A DNA stretch of 56,692 bases from an uncultured Dorea sp. (GTDB taxonomy: Bacteria > Bacillota > Clostridia > Lachnospirales > Lachnospiraceae): the NCBI GenBank assembly GCA_910578455.1, contig CAJTQA010000019.1:1-56692 (forward strand), given 5' to 3'. The stretch's first letter is position 1. Every line of letters starts with the position of its first letter. Of the stretch, positions 34,755 to 42,286 are shown in pieces. The notes below the pieces were generated by a model. That model ran no database searches. It had not been told where the DNA came from and saw only the letters and a program-made list of their open reading frames with translations. A program made the translations under genes and the position numbers.

Positions 34755-35555
34755 TTACATCCCTAACTGCTCCATAACCTTCTTCGTGATGGCTGCCACC
34801 AGCTCATTGTCAGAAGTGCCGTTTGTGCCGCCGCAGTTTCCGCTGCAGTTGTGGCAGCTCTCCTTGCCGCTCTTCGCGTTGGGGCAGAGATTTGCCGGAT
34901 GCTTTCCAGGAAGTCCCATCTTCCTTCTGATATCATATAATTTTGCAATCTGCTCTTTGTCGAATTCCTTCGGTCCGCCCAGCATCTTTGACTTATATAA
35001 AAGCTCCGCATAGAACTCAATGGACTCCATCTTGTGGTACGCGCTCAAAAGATCTGTGCTCCAGGACAGCGCGCCGTGGTTCTCTAAAAGCACCTGGTCA
35101 AAGTATGGCAGGTACTCTTCTACCGCGTCCGGAATCTCCATCGTTGACGGCGTGCCGTACTTCGCGATCGGAACGCATCCAAGGGCGATAACTGCCTCCG
35201 GCATGATCGGCGCTGTCAGCGGGATTCCCGCGATAGCAAAAGATGTAGCATAGCTTGGGTGTGCGTGTACCACCGCGTTCACGTCCGGCCTCTTCTCATA
35301 GACGCGCATATGCATCTTGATCTCCGATGACGGCCTGAAATTGCCGTTGGCCTGGAGAACATTCCCTTTCGCGTCCACTTTACAGATATATTCCGGCGTC
35401 ATAAAGCCCTTGCTCACACCTGTAGGGGTGCACAAAAATTCATTGTCATTTAATTTAACCGAGAAATTGCCGTCATTTGCAGCTACCATCCCTCTGTTGT
35501 AAACTCTTCTTCCAATCTCGCACATTAACTTCTTAAGTTCAAACTCGTTCTGCAT
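34755..35555 (-). CDS. fucA: L-fuculose-1-phosphate aldolase with C-terminal encapsulation peptide
   Basis: 266 residues. Class II aldolase (AraD/FucA) splitting fuculose-1-phosphate (or rhamnulose-1-phosphate) to DHAP and L-lactaldehyde. Zinc ligands are in VVHAHPSYATSFAI and LENHGALSW, with catalytic Glu in IMPEAV and the phosphate region NDGNFSVKL. After residue 220 there is a Cys-rich spacer (Cys224, 234, 237, 241), then the amphipathic tail NELVAAITKKVMEQLGM, an encapsulation peptide. It is the first gene after the second promoter. The linker pattern C-x9-C-x2-C-x3-C could bind metal. Confidence 0.95.
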   Translation of the reverse strand: MQNEFELKKLMCEIGRRVYNRGMVAANDGNFSVKLNDNEFLCTPTGVSKGFMTPEYICKVDAKGNVLQANGNFRPSSEIKMHMRVYEKRPDVNAVVHAHPSYATSFAIAGIPLTAPIMPEAVIALGCVPIAKYGTPSTMEIPDAVEEYLPYFDQVLLENHGALSWSTDLLSAYHKMESIEFYAELLYKSKMLGGPKEFDKEQIAKLYDIRRKMGLPGKHPANLCPNAKSGKESCHNCSGNCGGTNGTSDNELVAAITKKVMEQLGM

Positions 35556-35623
35556 ATCTTTATTGTTCCTCCTTGTCTTCGTATACCTCTCAAAATTTGA
35601 CCGTTTTCGTTGTTTCTTCCTCT

Positions 35624-35652
35624 ATATTAACACATAAAACCACATGCGTCAA
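35624..35652 (-). promoter_or_regulatory. Second microcompartment promoter, upstream of fucA
   Basis: Minus-strand -35 TTGACG (35647-35652), 17 bp spacer, -10 TAATAT (35624-35629), giving a leader of about 60 bases before fucA. The 115-bp gap from the EutP-like gene has no terminator visible, so this is an additional rather than the only promoter. Confidence 0.75.
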
Positions 35653-35670
35653 TATTATAATATGTTGTTT

Positions 35671-36132
35671 TTATTGGTTTTCCTGTTCCCAGGGCATTAC
35701 GTCGCCTTCTTCCCGAAGGTAATCTAAAAGTTCCGGGATTCCTTCATTCGCCGTGGAATTCACATAGAAGATTTTCTTGCATCCGGCAAGGGAAAGCCAG
35801 CGCCTTGCCCGCTCCGGGTCTCCTCCCTCTACGTCCACCTTCGTCACGATGCCGATCACATCCCGGTTCGCCATGGGAGTAACACATGGCGGATACAGAG
35901 AATACGGCTCCGTGGCCGATAAAAGGAGGCCTACCACGTCCGCCTCGTAGGAGTAGAGCGCCAGCGCATAACCTAAGTTCTTCGTCTGGGCGTACTCTCC
36001 CGGCGTGTCGATCACCACGTCAAAATTATTGACATACTGGGTCTTATGGTATTGTATTTTTTCACCCTTAAGCGCCTGTGTTAAAGTAGTCTTCCCACAT
36101 TCGCTCCTTCCCATTAAAACAATTTTTTTCAT
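35671..36132 (-). CDS. EutP/PduV-like small GTPase
   Basis: About 153 residues. P-loop MGRSECGKTTL, switch region IDTPGEYAQTKNL and the G4-like IVTKVDVEGG are present, with NSTANEGIPELL as G5. PduV/EutP proteins associate with microcompartments and with cellular filaments in known systems, probably in positioning or biogenesis. ATG 36132 is chosen over TTG at 36150. It is the last gene before the second promoter and lies 29 bp after the EutS-like gene. Confidence 0.92.
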   Translation of the reverse strand: MKKIVLMGRSECGKTTLTQALKGEKIQYHKTQYVNNFDVVIDTPGEYAQTKNLGYALALYSYEADVVGLLLSATEPYSLYPPCVTPMANRDVIGIVTKVDVEGGDPERARRWLSLAGCKKIFYVNSTANEGIPELLDYLREEGDVMPWEQENQ

Positions 36133-36161
36133 CCGTCCTGCCTTTCGCAAGCTGTATTTTT

Positions 36162-36521
36162 CTATGTCCTTGTGATGCCGCAGACGGTAAATCCCATCTT
36201 TTCTTCCACATAGTCAAGTATGGCTTTCAGCGACGATTCCGTCTCGGATATAGTTCCCGTCACGATCAGCGTGCCGCTGAACCTGTCCACGAATCCAAGC
36301 TCCACCCCGGCGGACTTCACGGCAATGTCCGCCGCGATGACCGCTGTCTCAGCCGGGCTGATGGTGATGATCCCGATCGCCGACTTGGAGTAATCCATGT
36401 TGGGATTGAGCCCTAATTTCTCATATAAGCTCTCGTCCGGATTGGCGATCAGATGGGCGATGGTAATCTGTTTTCCCGGCACAAGCTCCTGTATGATCCT
36501 TACCTTTTCCTCCATCATCAC
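36162..36521 (-). CDS. EutS/PduU-like permuted BMC shell protein
   Basis: 119 residues. The N-terminal EKVRIIQELVPGKQITIAHL and IANPDESLYEKLGL forms the short beta barrel of the circularly permuted BMC fold, followed by IGIITISPAETAVIAADIAV and FSGTLIVTGTISETESS. In PduU and EutS the barrel blocks the hexamer pore. Its start codons overlap the activase stop by 4 bp, so it is translationally coupled. Confidence 0.92.
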   Translation of the reverse strand: MMMEEKVRIIQELVPGKQITIAHLIANPDESLYEKLGLNPNMDYSKSAIGIITISPAETAVIAADIAVKSAGVELGFVDRFSGTLIVTGTISETESSLKAILDYVEEKMGFTVCGITRT

Positions 36522-37318
36522 CCTCCGATCTGGCAGTCAAGCCCCGATACCCGGGCAGCCGCCTCTTTTAGTCTCTGCATATGCTCCATGGACGGCGGGA
36601 GTGTGTCCTTCATCAAGTATTCTCTCCCCAGCCCGTCATATTTATCCTGCCCCAGCCTGTGGTAAGGAAGAAGATGCATCCTTTTTACTCCCCGAAGGCC
36701 TGCGGAAAATCTTGCTATAGACTCGATCTCATCCGTCCTGTCGTTAAACCCCGGAATGACCGGCACCCGGATCACCAGGTCCGTCATGCCTGAATCCGCG
36801 ATTTTTCTTGCATTCTCAAGCATCAGCTCATTGGACCGCCCGGTGAACTCCTTGTGTTTCTGCGGGCTGGTATGCTTGATGTCCATCAGGTACTGGTCTA
36901 GGCTCGGCAGTATGCTCTCTATCACTTCATATGGCGCGCACCCCATGCTCTCCATAGCCGTATTGATTCCCCGCTCCTTCGCCGCCCGGAGAAGGGCCCC
37001 GGCAAAATCAGGCTGGCACAGGCTCTCGCCACCGGACAGGGTAAGCCCTCCGCCGGAGCGCCTGTAATAGGGCCTGTCCTTTTCCACCGTCTCCATCACC
37101 TTCTCGACGGTCACGTCCTCCCCGATGACCTTTGGTTTCCCCTGGACCATCATCGTCTGGATGTCATACTCCTGGGATTCCGGATTGCAGCACCACCGGC
37201 ATCTGAGCACGCACCCTTTTAAAAACACGATGGTGCGGATGCCCTTGCCGTCATGTATGGAGAACCGCTGTATGTCAAAGATGCGCCCTTTGGTTTTCAT
37301 GTAATCCACGATATACAC
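36518..37318 (-). CDS. Glycyl-radical enzyme activase (radical SAM)
   Basis: 266 residues. The radical-SAM cluster motif is CVLRCRWCCNPES (C-x3-C-x2-C), followed by GGGLTLSGGESLCQP (SAM binding) and DIKHTSPQKHKEFTG. Unlike many activases of larger glycyl radical dehydratases it has no Cys-rich ferredoxin-like insert after CNPES. It installs the glycyl radical on the enzyme encoded 12 bp upstream. The start is probably GTG at 37318; an ATG at 37300 is possible. Confidence 0.93.
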   Translation of the reverse strand: MYIVDYMKTKGRIFDIQRFSIHDGKGIRTIVFLKGCVLRCRWCCNPESQEYDIQTMMVQGKPKVIGEDVTVEKVMETVEKDRPYYRRSGGGLTLSGGESLCQPDFAGALLRAAKERGINTAMESMGCAPYEVIESILPSLDQYLMDIKHTSPQKHKEFTGRSNELMLENARKIADSGMTDLVIRVPVIPGFNDRTDEIESIARFSAGLRGVKRMHLLPYHRLGQDKYDGLGREYLMKDTLPPSMEHMQRLKEAAARVSGLDCQIGG

Positions 37319-37330
37319 CTTTCCTTTTCC

Positions 37331-39862
37331 TTAAAATCCCTGCTCCGTACGGTTGATGATGTCATCCTGGAGGGAGCGGGACAGCGTGGTAAACAGCGCG
37401 CTGTACCCGGCTACGCGCACCACTAAGTGCCTGTACTGCTCCGGATGTTTCTGCGCGTCAAGGAGCGTCTCCCTGCTGACCACGTTAAACTGCATGTGGC
37501 TGCCTTTCTGGTCAAAGTAAGAGCGGATAAGCGCCACAAAATTCTCAAGCCCTTTTCTTCCGCTTAATGCCGACGGATGGAACTTCTGGTTGAACAGTGT
37601 TCCATTGGATGCAATGTAATGATCCAGCTTGGAAACGGAGTTTGCCGCCGCTGTAGGGCCGTTCACATCCTTTCCTGCCGATGGAGATACCCCGTCGGCT
37701 ACCGGCGTCCTCGCCAGCCTTCCGTCCGGCGTCGCTCCGGTCTGCGCGCCCAGAGGAACATTGGCGGATACCGGGTAGAGGCCTGCCTGGTAGATGCCGC
37801 CTCTCGGATTCTTGAAGGTCTCAAGAGGCCTTGTGTAAGTGTAGGCAACGTCTCTTGCAAACTCGTCCACCTCCGGGATGTCGTTCCCGAACTTCGGAAC
37901 TGCCTCGATAAGCTCTAACAGCTTTTCGCCCTTCGCCTTTACCTCCGGCGTCTCTGCCGCCTCCTTCACCGTCTTTAAGATGACCGCGATCTCCTTCTCC
38001 CCCACTTCTTTTCCTGCTGCCTTAAGCCCCCCTGCAATCTGGACCGCCATCTCGGAGAGAGTAGTGCTGTCAAGCCCTTTGCCGTAGTTTGTAAGGAGCG
38101 CCTCCTTGTAATCTGCCATGGTGACTTTCTTCTCGTCGTACACAAGGGTCTTGATGGCATACAGAGAATCCGCCATATTGGCAACGCCGAACCCTTGAGG
38201 TCCGGTAAAGTTATAGACCGCGCCGCCCTCCTGCACCGATCTTCCCTTCTTGATGCAGTCATCCACCATACAGGATAAAAACGGCAGCGGGCAGCGTTTC
38301 GCATGGGCAACGTCAATGGCATTGTCCGCATTGACCAGAAGGCTTATGTTATAGTTCATCTGCGCTTTATACGCATCGTAAAATTCTTCAAACGTGGACA
38401 TCTTCTCCACATCCCCGGTGCGGATGCTGATCTGCTCTCCCCTGTCCACGCCGTTTGAAAATACCAGCTCCAGCGGCCTGCACATGTTGAAGAACGCAGC
38501 GTCGTGCCACCCTTCTGTCTTTCCCGCCTTCTGCGGCTCCACGCAGCCGATGATGTTGTATTCCCTGGCCTCCTTAAGAGTAAGCCCCCTGCTCACCAGA
38601 GACGGGATGATCACCTCGTCGTTGTAGTATGCCGGAAGGCCTACGCCTGTGCGGGTAAGCTCTGCCGCCCGGATTAAGAATTCATGGGGCGAGCCGTTCC
38701 AGACACGTACGGAAAATGACGGCTGGGGCAGCATGACATGCATGGATGCCTGGATGCACATAAAGGACAGGTCGTTGGTCACATCCATGCCCTCTCCGTT
38801 CTGCCCTCCCGCGATAAGGTTCTGGAACAGGCTGTAGCCTGCGAACCCTTCCGCCGACGCGGCGTCACGGCATTTGTTCAGGTCATTTAACTTCACCCAG
38901 ATGCAGTCCATAAGCTCCTGGGCAAATTCTCTTTTCAGCTTTCCGCTGTCTATGTCCGCTTTATAATACGGATACATATACTGGTCAAAACGTCCGGGCG
39001 AGATCGAATGTCCGCTGGACTCAATCTGCAAAAGCTGCTGCACGAACCAGAATGACTGGCACGCCTCGTAAAAGCTGCCTGCTCCCTTTGCAGGAACATG
39101 GGAACAATTCTCCGCGATTGCCAAAAGCTCTGCCTTCCTTGCGGCGTCGCCGCACGCCTCCGCCTCTTTTTTCGCAAGGTTCGCATACCTCTCTGCGTAG
39201 GCAATGACCGCCTTGCAGCTTATGATCACCGCCTCCAAAAAATGCGACCGCTCTGCGTAGTCGCTGTCTCCCAAGCTGCACGCCGAAAGCTCTTCTTCCG
39301 CCTGGGCGATGATGCCCTCATATCCCACTGCCAGAACTTTCTCGTACTGGACCGTCACATGCCCCACGCCGTTGTAAAAATAATTGCCCGGCGTAAAGAT
39401 GTTATGGTCGATGGCCCGGATGGCCTCCGGCGCCATATAGGAGGTGGCAAGCTCGCTGGTCGTCCTGCCCTTCCAGTATTTATGCACTTCCCTCAGATCC
39501 TGCTTTGTCTTTTCCGATATGTAGAACGGATCTGCACTTCTTGTCTCTACGGTATCAAACTCAGCCTCCAGCCACTCATATGAAAATTCCGGATATGTCT
39601 GGCATCCTCTGGGCGCAATCGTCGTGCTCCCTACAATCAGTTCTTCGCCGCGGATGATGATCGGTATATTCTTCAGAATATGTTCAAATGCTTTCGCGCG
39701 CCTTATGATGATCGGCTCGTCCTCCGTCTGCCTGTACGACTCTGTGAGCAGGACCGCCCTCGCCGATTCAATCTCCGGCATCTTCGCAAACAGATGGTCC
39801 ACAAGCCTTCCGATTCTGTCCGTCCTGGGGATTTTCTCGCTGTTATAAGTATAAAGTCCCAT
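37331..39862 (-). CDS. B12-independent 1,2-propanediol dehydratase, glycyl radical enzyme
   Basis: 843 residues. Active-site Cys440 lies in YNIIGCVEPQ with Glu442, and the glycyl radical site is Gly819 in the C-terminal RVAGYSALFTTLSRSLQDD. This is the dehydratase signature (GCVE), not pyruvate formate-lyase (two adjacent Cys). It converts propane-1,2-diol to propionaldehyde without cobalamin. The N-terminus MGLYTYNSEKIPRTDRIGRL starts straight in the family fold and shows no encapsulation peptide. First gene of the microcompartment cluster with AGGAG at -10. Glycerol is an alternative substrate in the family. Confidence 0.92.
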   Translation of the reverse strand: MGLYTYNSEKIPRTDRIGRLVDHLFAKMPEIESARAVLLTESYRQTEDEPIIIRRAKAFEHILKNIPIIIRGEELIVGSTTIAPRGCQTYPEFSYEWLEAEFDTVETRSADPFYISEKTKQDLREVHKYWKGRTTSELATSYMAPEAIRAIDHNIFTPGNYFYNGVGHVTVQYEKVLAVGYEGIIAQAEEELSACSLGDSDYAERSHFLEAVIISCKAVIAYAERYANLAKKEAEACGDAARKAELLAIAENCSHVPAKGAGSFYEACQSFWFVQQLLQIESSGHSISPGRFDQYMYPYYKADIDSGKLKREFAQELMDCIWVKLNDLNKCRDAASAEGFAGYSLFQNLIAGGQNGEGMDVTNDLSFMCIQASMHVMLPQPSFSVRVWNGSPHEFLIRAAELTRTGVGLPAYYNDEVIIPSLVSRGLTLKEAREYNIIGCVEPQKAGKTEGWHDAAFFNMCRPLELVFSNGVDRGEQISIRTGDVEKMSTFEEFYDAYKAQMNYNISLLVNADNAIDVAHAKRCPLPFLSCMVDDCIKKGRSVQEGGAVYNFTGPQGFGVANMADSLYAIKTLVYDEKKVTMADYKEALLTNYGKGLDSTTLSEMAVQIAGGLKAAGKEVGEKEIAVILKTVKEAAETPEVKAKGEKLLELIEAVPKFGNDIPEVDEFARDVAYTYTRPLETFKNPRGGIYQAGLYPVSANVPLGAQTGATPDGRLARTPVADGVSPSAGKDVNGPTAAANSVSKLDHYIASNGTLFNQKFHPSALSGRKGLENFVALIRSYFDQKGSHMQFNVVSRETLLDAQKHPEQYRHLVVRVAGYSALFTTLSRSLQDDIINRTEQGF

Positions 39863-39939
39863 AGCTCTCCTTTCTTTCGTCTCTCAATTACATTGTGCCT
39901 GAATAGCGGCCAGAGACTGTCCGCTATACTGTTTTCTCT

Positions 39940-39968
39940 ATTATAGACTACAAATACAATAAAATCAA
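39940..39968 (-). promoter_or_regulatory. First microcompartment promoter, upstream of the glycyl radical enzyme
   Basis: Minus-strand -35 TTGATT (39963-39968), 17 bp, -10 TATAAT (39940-39945), giving a leader of about 70 bases. The AT-rich region behind it holds repeats of the motif described at 39989-40027. Confidence 0.8.
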
Positions 39969-39988
39969 CATATTTTATTCATATTTTT

Positions 39989-40027
39989 TGTTGTTTTCAT
40001 TCTTTTTATTTGTGTTTTTGTTGTTTT
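39989..40027. promoter_or_regulatory. Repeated AAAACAACA motifs upstream of the first promoter
   Basis: Two copies of the plus-strand sequence TGTTGTTTT (39989-39997 and 40019-40027), spaced 30 bp; the second lies in a (T)n-rich stretch. A third copy is at 35663-35671, 11 bp upstream of the second promoter. Candidate sites for the DeoR protein or another regulator of the microcompartment; the motif is short and AT-rich, so chance copies are possible. Confidence 0.4.
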
Positions 40028-40100
40028 TCTTGACATTTCTGCTCTGATAATGCAAACTGAGATTAAGCTGTGAATTACCGGCCAGGAAAGGAAGATGCAC

Positions 40101-40814
40101 ATGTTTGAATTTGACCCACACACACATACCATTGCCAGCGGCCATGCGTCCGGAGCCACGATCACCGACATGGCAAAAAAAGCCGCCGCCGTTCCCCTTA
40201 AGATGCTAGGGATTACCGACCACGGCCCGGCAACCCCGGGAGCCGGAAGGCCTTCTTACTTCCGAAACCTGGCATTTTCTCCGAAGATGCGCCTGGGCGT
40301 GGAAGTCTTATACGGTGTGGAGTTAAATATACTGGATGCCAGCGGGTCGACTGACCTTGACGAAGAGATACTGAAAAACTTAGATTATGCCGTCGCAAGC
40401 CTGCACCCCCAGACATTCCGGCCGGGAACTGCAGCGGAGCATACCGACGCATATATAAACGCCATGGAAAATCCTTATGTGAAGATCATCGGCCACTGCG
40501 ACGACGTGAAATACCCAGCCTGTTATGAAGAGCTTGTAAAGGCCGCCGTCCGCTGCCGCGTGCTTTTAGAGATCAACAACAGCTCCTTAAGCCCGGGCGG
40601 CTACCGGGGCGACACAAAAGCAAACGCGGCGGACATCCTGAACTGGTGCCGCCGCTTAGATCACCCGGTGGTGCTGTCAAGCGACAGCCACGGCACAGGG
40701 CAGATCGGGGATTTCCGGTATGCTTATGCTTTAATTGAAGAGACAGGATTTCCCAGAGAGCTGGTCTTAAACTACTCCCTGGACTCTTTTAAAAAATTCA
40801 TACAGATGCGTTAA
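40101..40814 (+). CDS. PHP-domain phosphoesterase (YcdX-like)
   Basis: About 237 residues. PHP metal motifs are visible: FDPHTHTIASGHA, ITDHGPA, ASLHPQTF, GHCDDVKYP and LSSDSHGTG. The family includes YcdX-type phosphatases and phosphoesterases with three metal ions. ATG at 40101 fits the AGGAAG ribosome site better than ATG 40095. It is divergent from the microcompartment and its last four bases overlap the 3' end of the ParA-like gene. Substrate unknown; might dephosphorylate small phosphorylated sugars. Confidence 0.87.
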   Translation: MFEFDPHTHTIASGHASGATITDMAKKAAAVPLKMLGITDHGPATPGAGRPSYFRNLAFSPKMRLGVEVLYGVELNILDASGSTDLDEEILKNLDYAVASLHPQTFRPGTAAEHTDAYINAMENPYVKIIGHCDDVKYPACYEELVKAAVRCRVLLEINNSSLSPGGYRGDTKANAADILNWCRRLDHPVVLSSDSHGTGQIGDFRYAYALIEETGFPRELVLNYSLDSFKKFIQMR

Positions 40815-41605
40815 AGCCTGCGGGCGCACTTTTCAATCTCCTCTGTAAGCGCCCCGTATTCTTTTGCGCTCCTGCTGCTCTTTTTGTACGCCATGATAGG
40901 CATATTATTGTCCTGAGACCATTCCACAGTGCTGTCAACCCGTATATAGGTGTCAAACACATGCACATTTTCAAGCTCTTTTAACGTCTCAAGCGTCTGT
41001 TTAAAGTAGTTCTTTCTTGCATCCACCTTCGTCACCACAAGCCCCGTCATCCGAAGTTCCGGGGCAATGGGCCTGACTACCTCAAGAAATTCAAACATGT
41101 TCCCAAGGCCGAAAAGCCCCCAGGGCGTGGCCTCCACCGGAACGATCAGGGCGTCCGACGCGCACAGCACGTTCATCACCCATCCTCCCAGGGTAGGCGG
41201 GGAGTCGATCAGTATATAATCATATTTCCCGGAATCCACAGTCTCCCTAAGCCCCTTCCTTAAGATAAACTCTCTCTGCCACTTGGTGAACAGCTCATAC
41301 TCCACAGAACTCATCAGCGTGGAGGACGGAATGAGGTCTATATTCTCATAGGGCGTCGGTATGATGTAATCCTTTAAATCCTTCTGGTCTTTTACCGCAT
41401 AGTAAAGGTTCTTTTCCCCTCTGGCAAATTCCAGCACCTTCTCCTCCGGGAAATAGGACAGGGAAAGATTAAGCTGCATATCCCCGTCAATCAGCAGCAC
41501 CTTTTTTCCAAGCCCCGCAAGGCCGCAGCCTACGTTGGCGCAGGTGGTGGACTTTCCACTCCCGCCTTTGTTGTTTGCAAAGCAAATTACCTTCGTTTTT
41601 CCCAT
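40811..41605 (-). CDS. ParA/Soj-family ATPase
   Basis: 264 residues, deviant Walker ATPase. Walker A NNKGGSGKSTTCAN has the signature ParA Lys, followed by LLIDGDMQLNLSLS and Walker B YILIDSPPTLGG. No parB, parS-like sequence or plasmid gene lies next to it, so it is an orphan paralog rather than the chromosomal partition system. Such orphans position protein cargo (McdA, MipZ, FlhG). Whether it positions the microcompartments encoded 950 bp away cannot be told. Confidence 0.9.
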   Translation of the reverse strand: MGKTKVICFANNKGGSGKSTTCANVGCGLAGLGKKVLLIDGDMQLNLSLSYFPEEKVLEFARGEKNLYYAVKDQKDLKDYIIPTPYENIDLIPSSTLMSSVEYELFTKWQREFILRKGLRETVDSGKYDYILIDSPPTLGGWVMNVLCASDALIVPVEATPWGLFGLGNMFEFLEVVRPIAPELRMTGLVVTKVDARKNYFKQTLETLKELENVHVFDTYIRVDSTVEWSQDNNMPIMAYKKSSRSAKEYGALTEEIEKCARRL

Positions 41606-41798
41606 AATGCATCCTCCCGGTCAGTCTCTGGTCAAGACTTCATTTCTTCGGAACATGGTTCCGGTTTTTCTGTCTTTATTTTAGGAAATATTTATGTATC
41701 AGTCAACTTAACCGCATGTATTTTCACAAAAATTTTCTTGCTTACTTTCCCCGCATTGTCTATACTGTCCATATCAAAGGATTTCAAATAAATTTATC

Positions 41799-42216
41799 AT
41801 GAAACCAAAAGTAGATTTCTGCTTTAAAGAACTGATGGACGATGACGAAGTCCGGCGCGGGTTTATCGCCGCCGTCTTAAATCTTCCTCCTGAAAAAATC
41901 GAAAAACCATACCGCTCCCAACCCACCTGCGAAGTTTGCGAAATCAGATCGTTACGTACAGAAAGCCTATGATAAGCTGGTGGATATCAGCGCGGACGAA
42001 CAGAAAAGGCTGGAATATGAAGAACGCGAAAAGGCGCTCCGCGACCGCTCTATCCTTATCATTACTGGTATGGAAGAGGGAATAAAGCAGGGAAAAAAAG
42101 AAGGCTTAAAACTCGCCCGGGAGATTTTAAGATTATACAGAGCCGGCATTTCACCAGAGCAGATTGCGAAGGAGTGCGGAGTTTCCGTGGAAGAGGTAAA
42201 GGAGATTCTGGAATAA
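41799..42216 (+). pseudogene. Rpn/PD-(D/E)XK nuclease-transposase family gene, degraded
   Basis: Begins MKPKVDFCFKELMDDDEVRR, the start of the Rpn/transposase_31 family, but after about 47 codons it runs out of frame and the middle of the nuclease domain is missing. A different frame resumes at about 41946 with KSDRYVQKAYDKLVDISADE and ends in the family's C-terminal repeat EEGIKQGKKEGLKLAREIL and EQIAKECGVSVEEVKEILE. Length of the whole is about 140 codons against about 300 for relatives. A relic of a mobile nuclease gene. Confidence 0.8.
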
Positions 42217-42226
42217 TATAATCTTT

Positions 42227-42260
42227 TTGTCTGGTTATCTTAAACAGGATAACCAGACAA
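42227..42260. terminator. Perfect 13-bp hairpin at convergent gene ends
   Basis: TTGTCTGGTTATC (42227-42239) pairs with GATAACCAGACAA (42248-42260) around an 8-base loop. It lies between the Rpn relic and the FGGY kinase. No T-run follows on the minus strand, so it is a weak terminator or a processing hairpin. Confidence 0.55.
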
Positions 42261-42286
42261 TTCTCAAATAACAGATGTCATCTCTT

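Noticed and set aside
27365..39862. Choline-type (GRM1/2) microcompartment
   Set aside because: FucA aldolase, PduT/PduS and the fucose operon context fit fucose/rhamnose use, and no CutC-type choline lyase features or choline transporter are seen.
42227..42260. Strong terminator after the FGGY kinase
   Set aside because: Perfect stem but no T-tract on the minus strand, so listed only as a hairpin.
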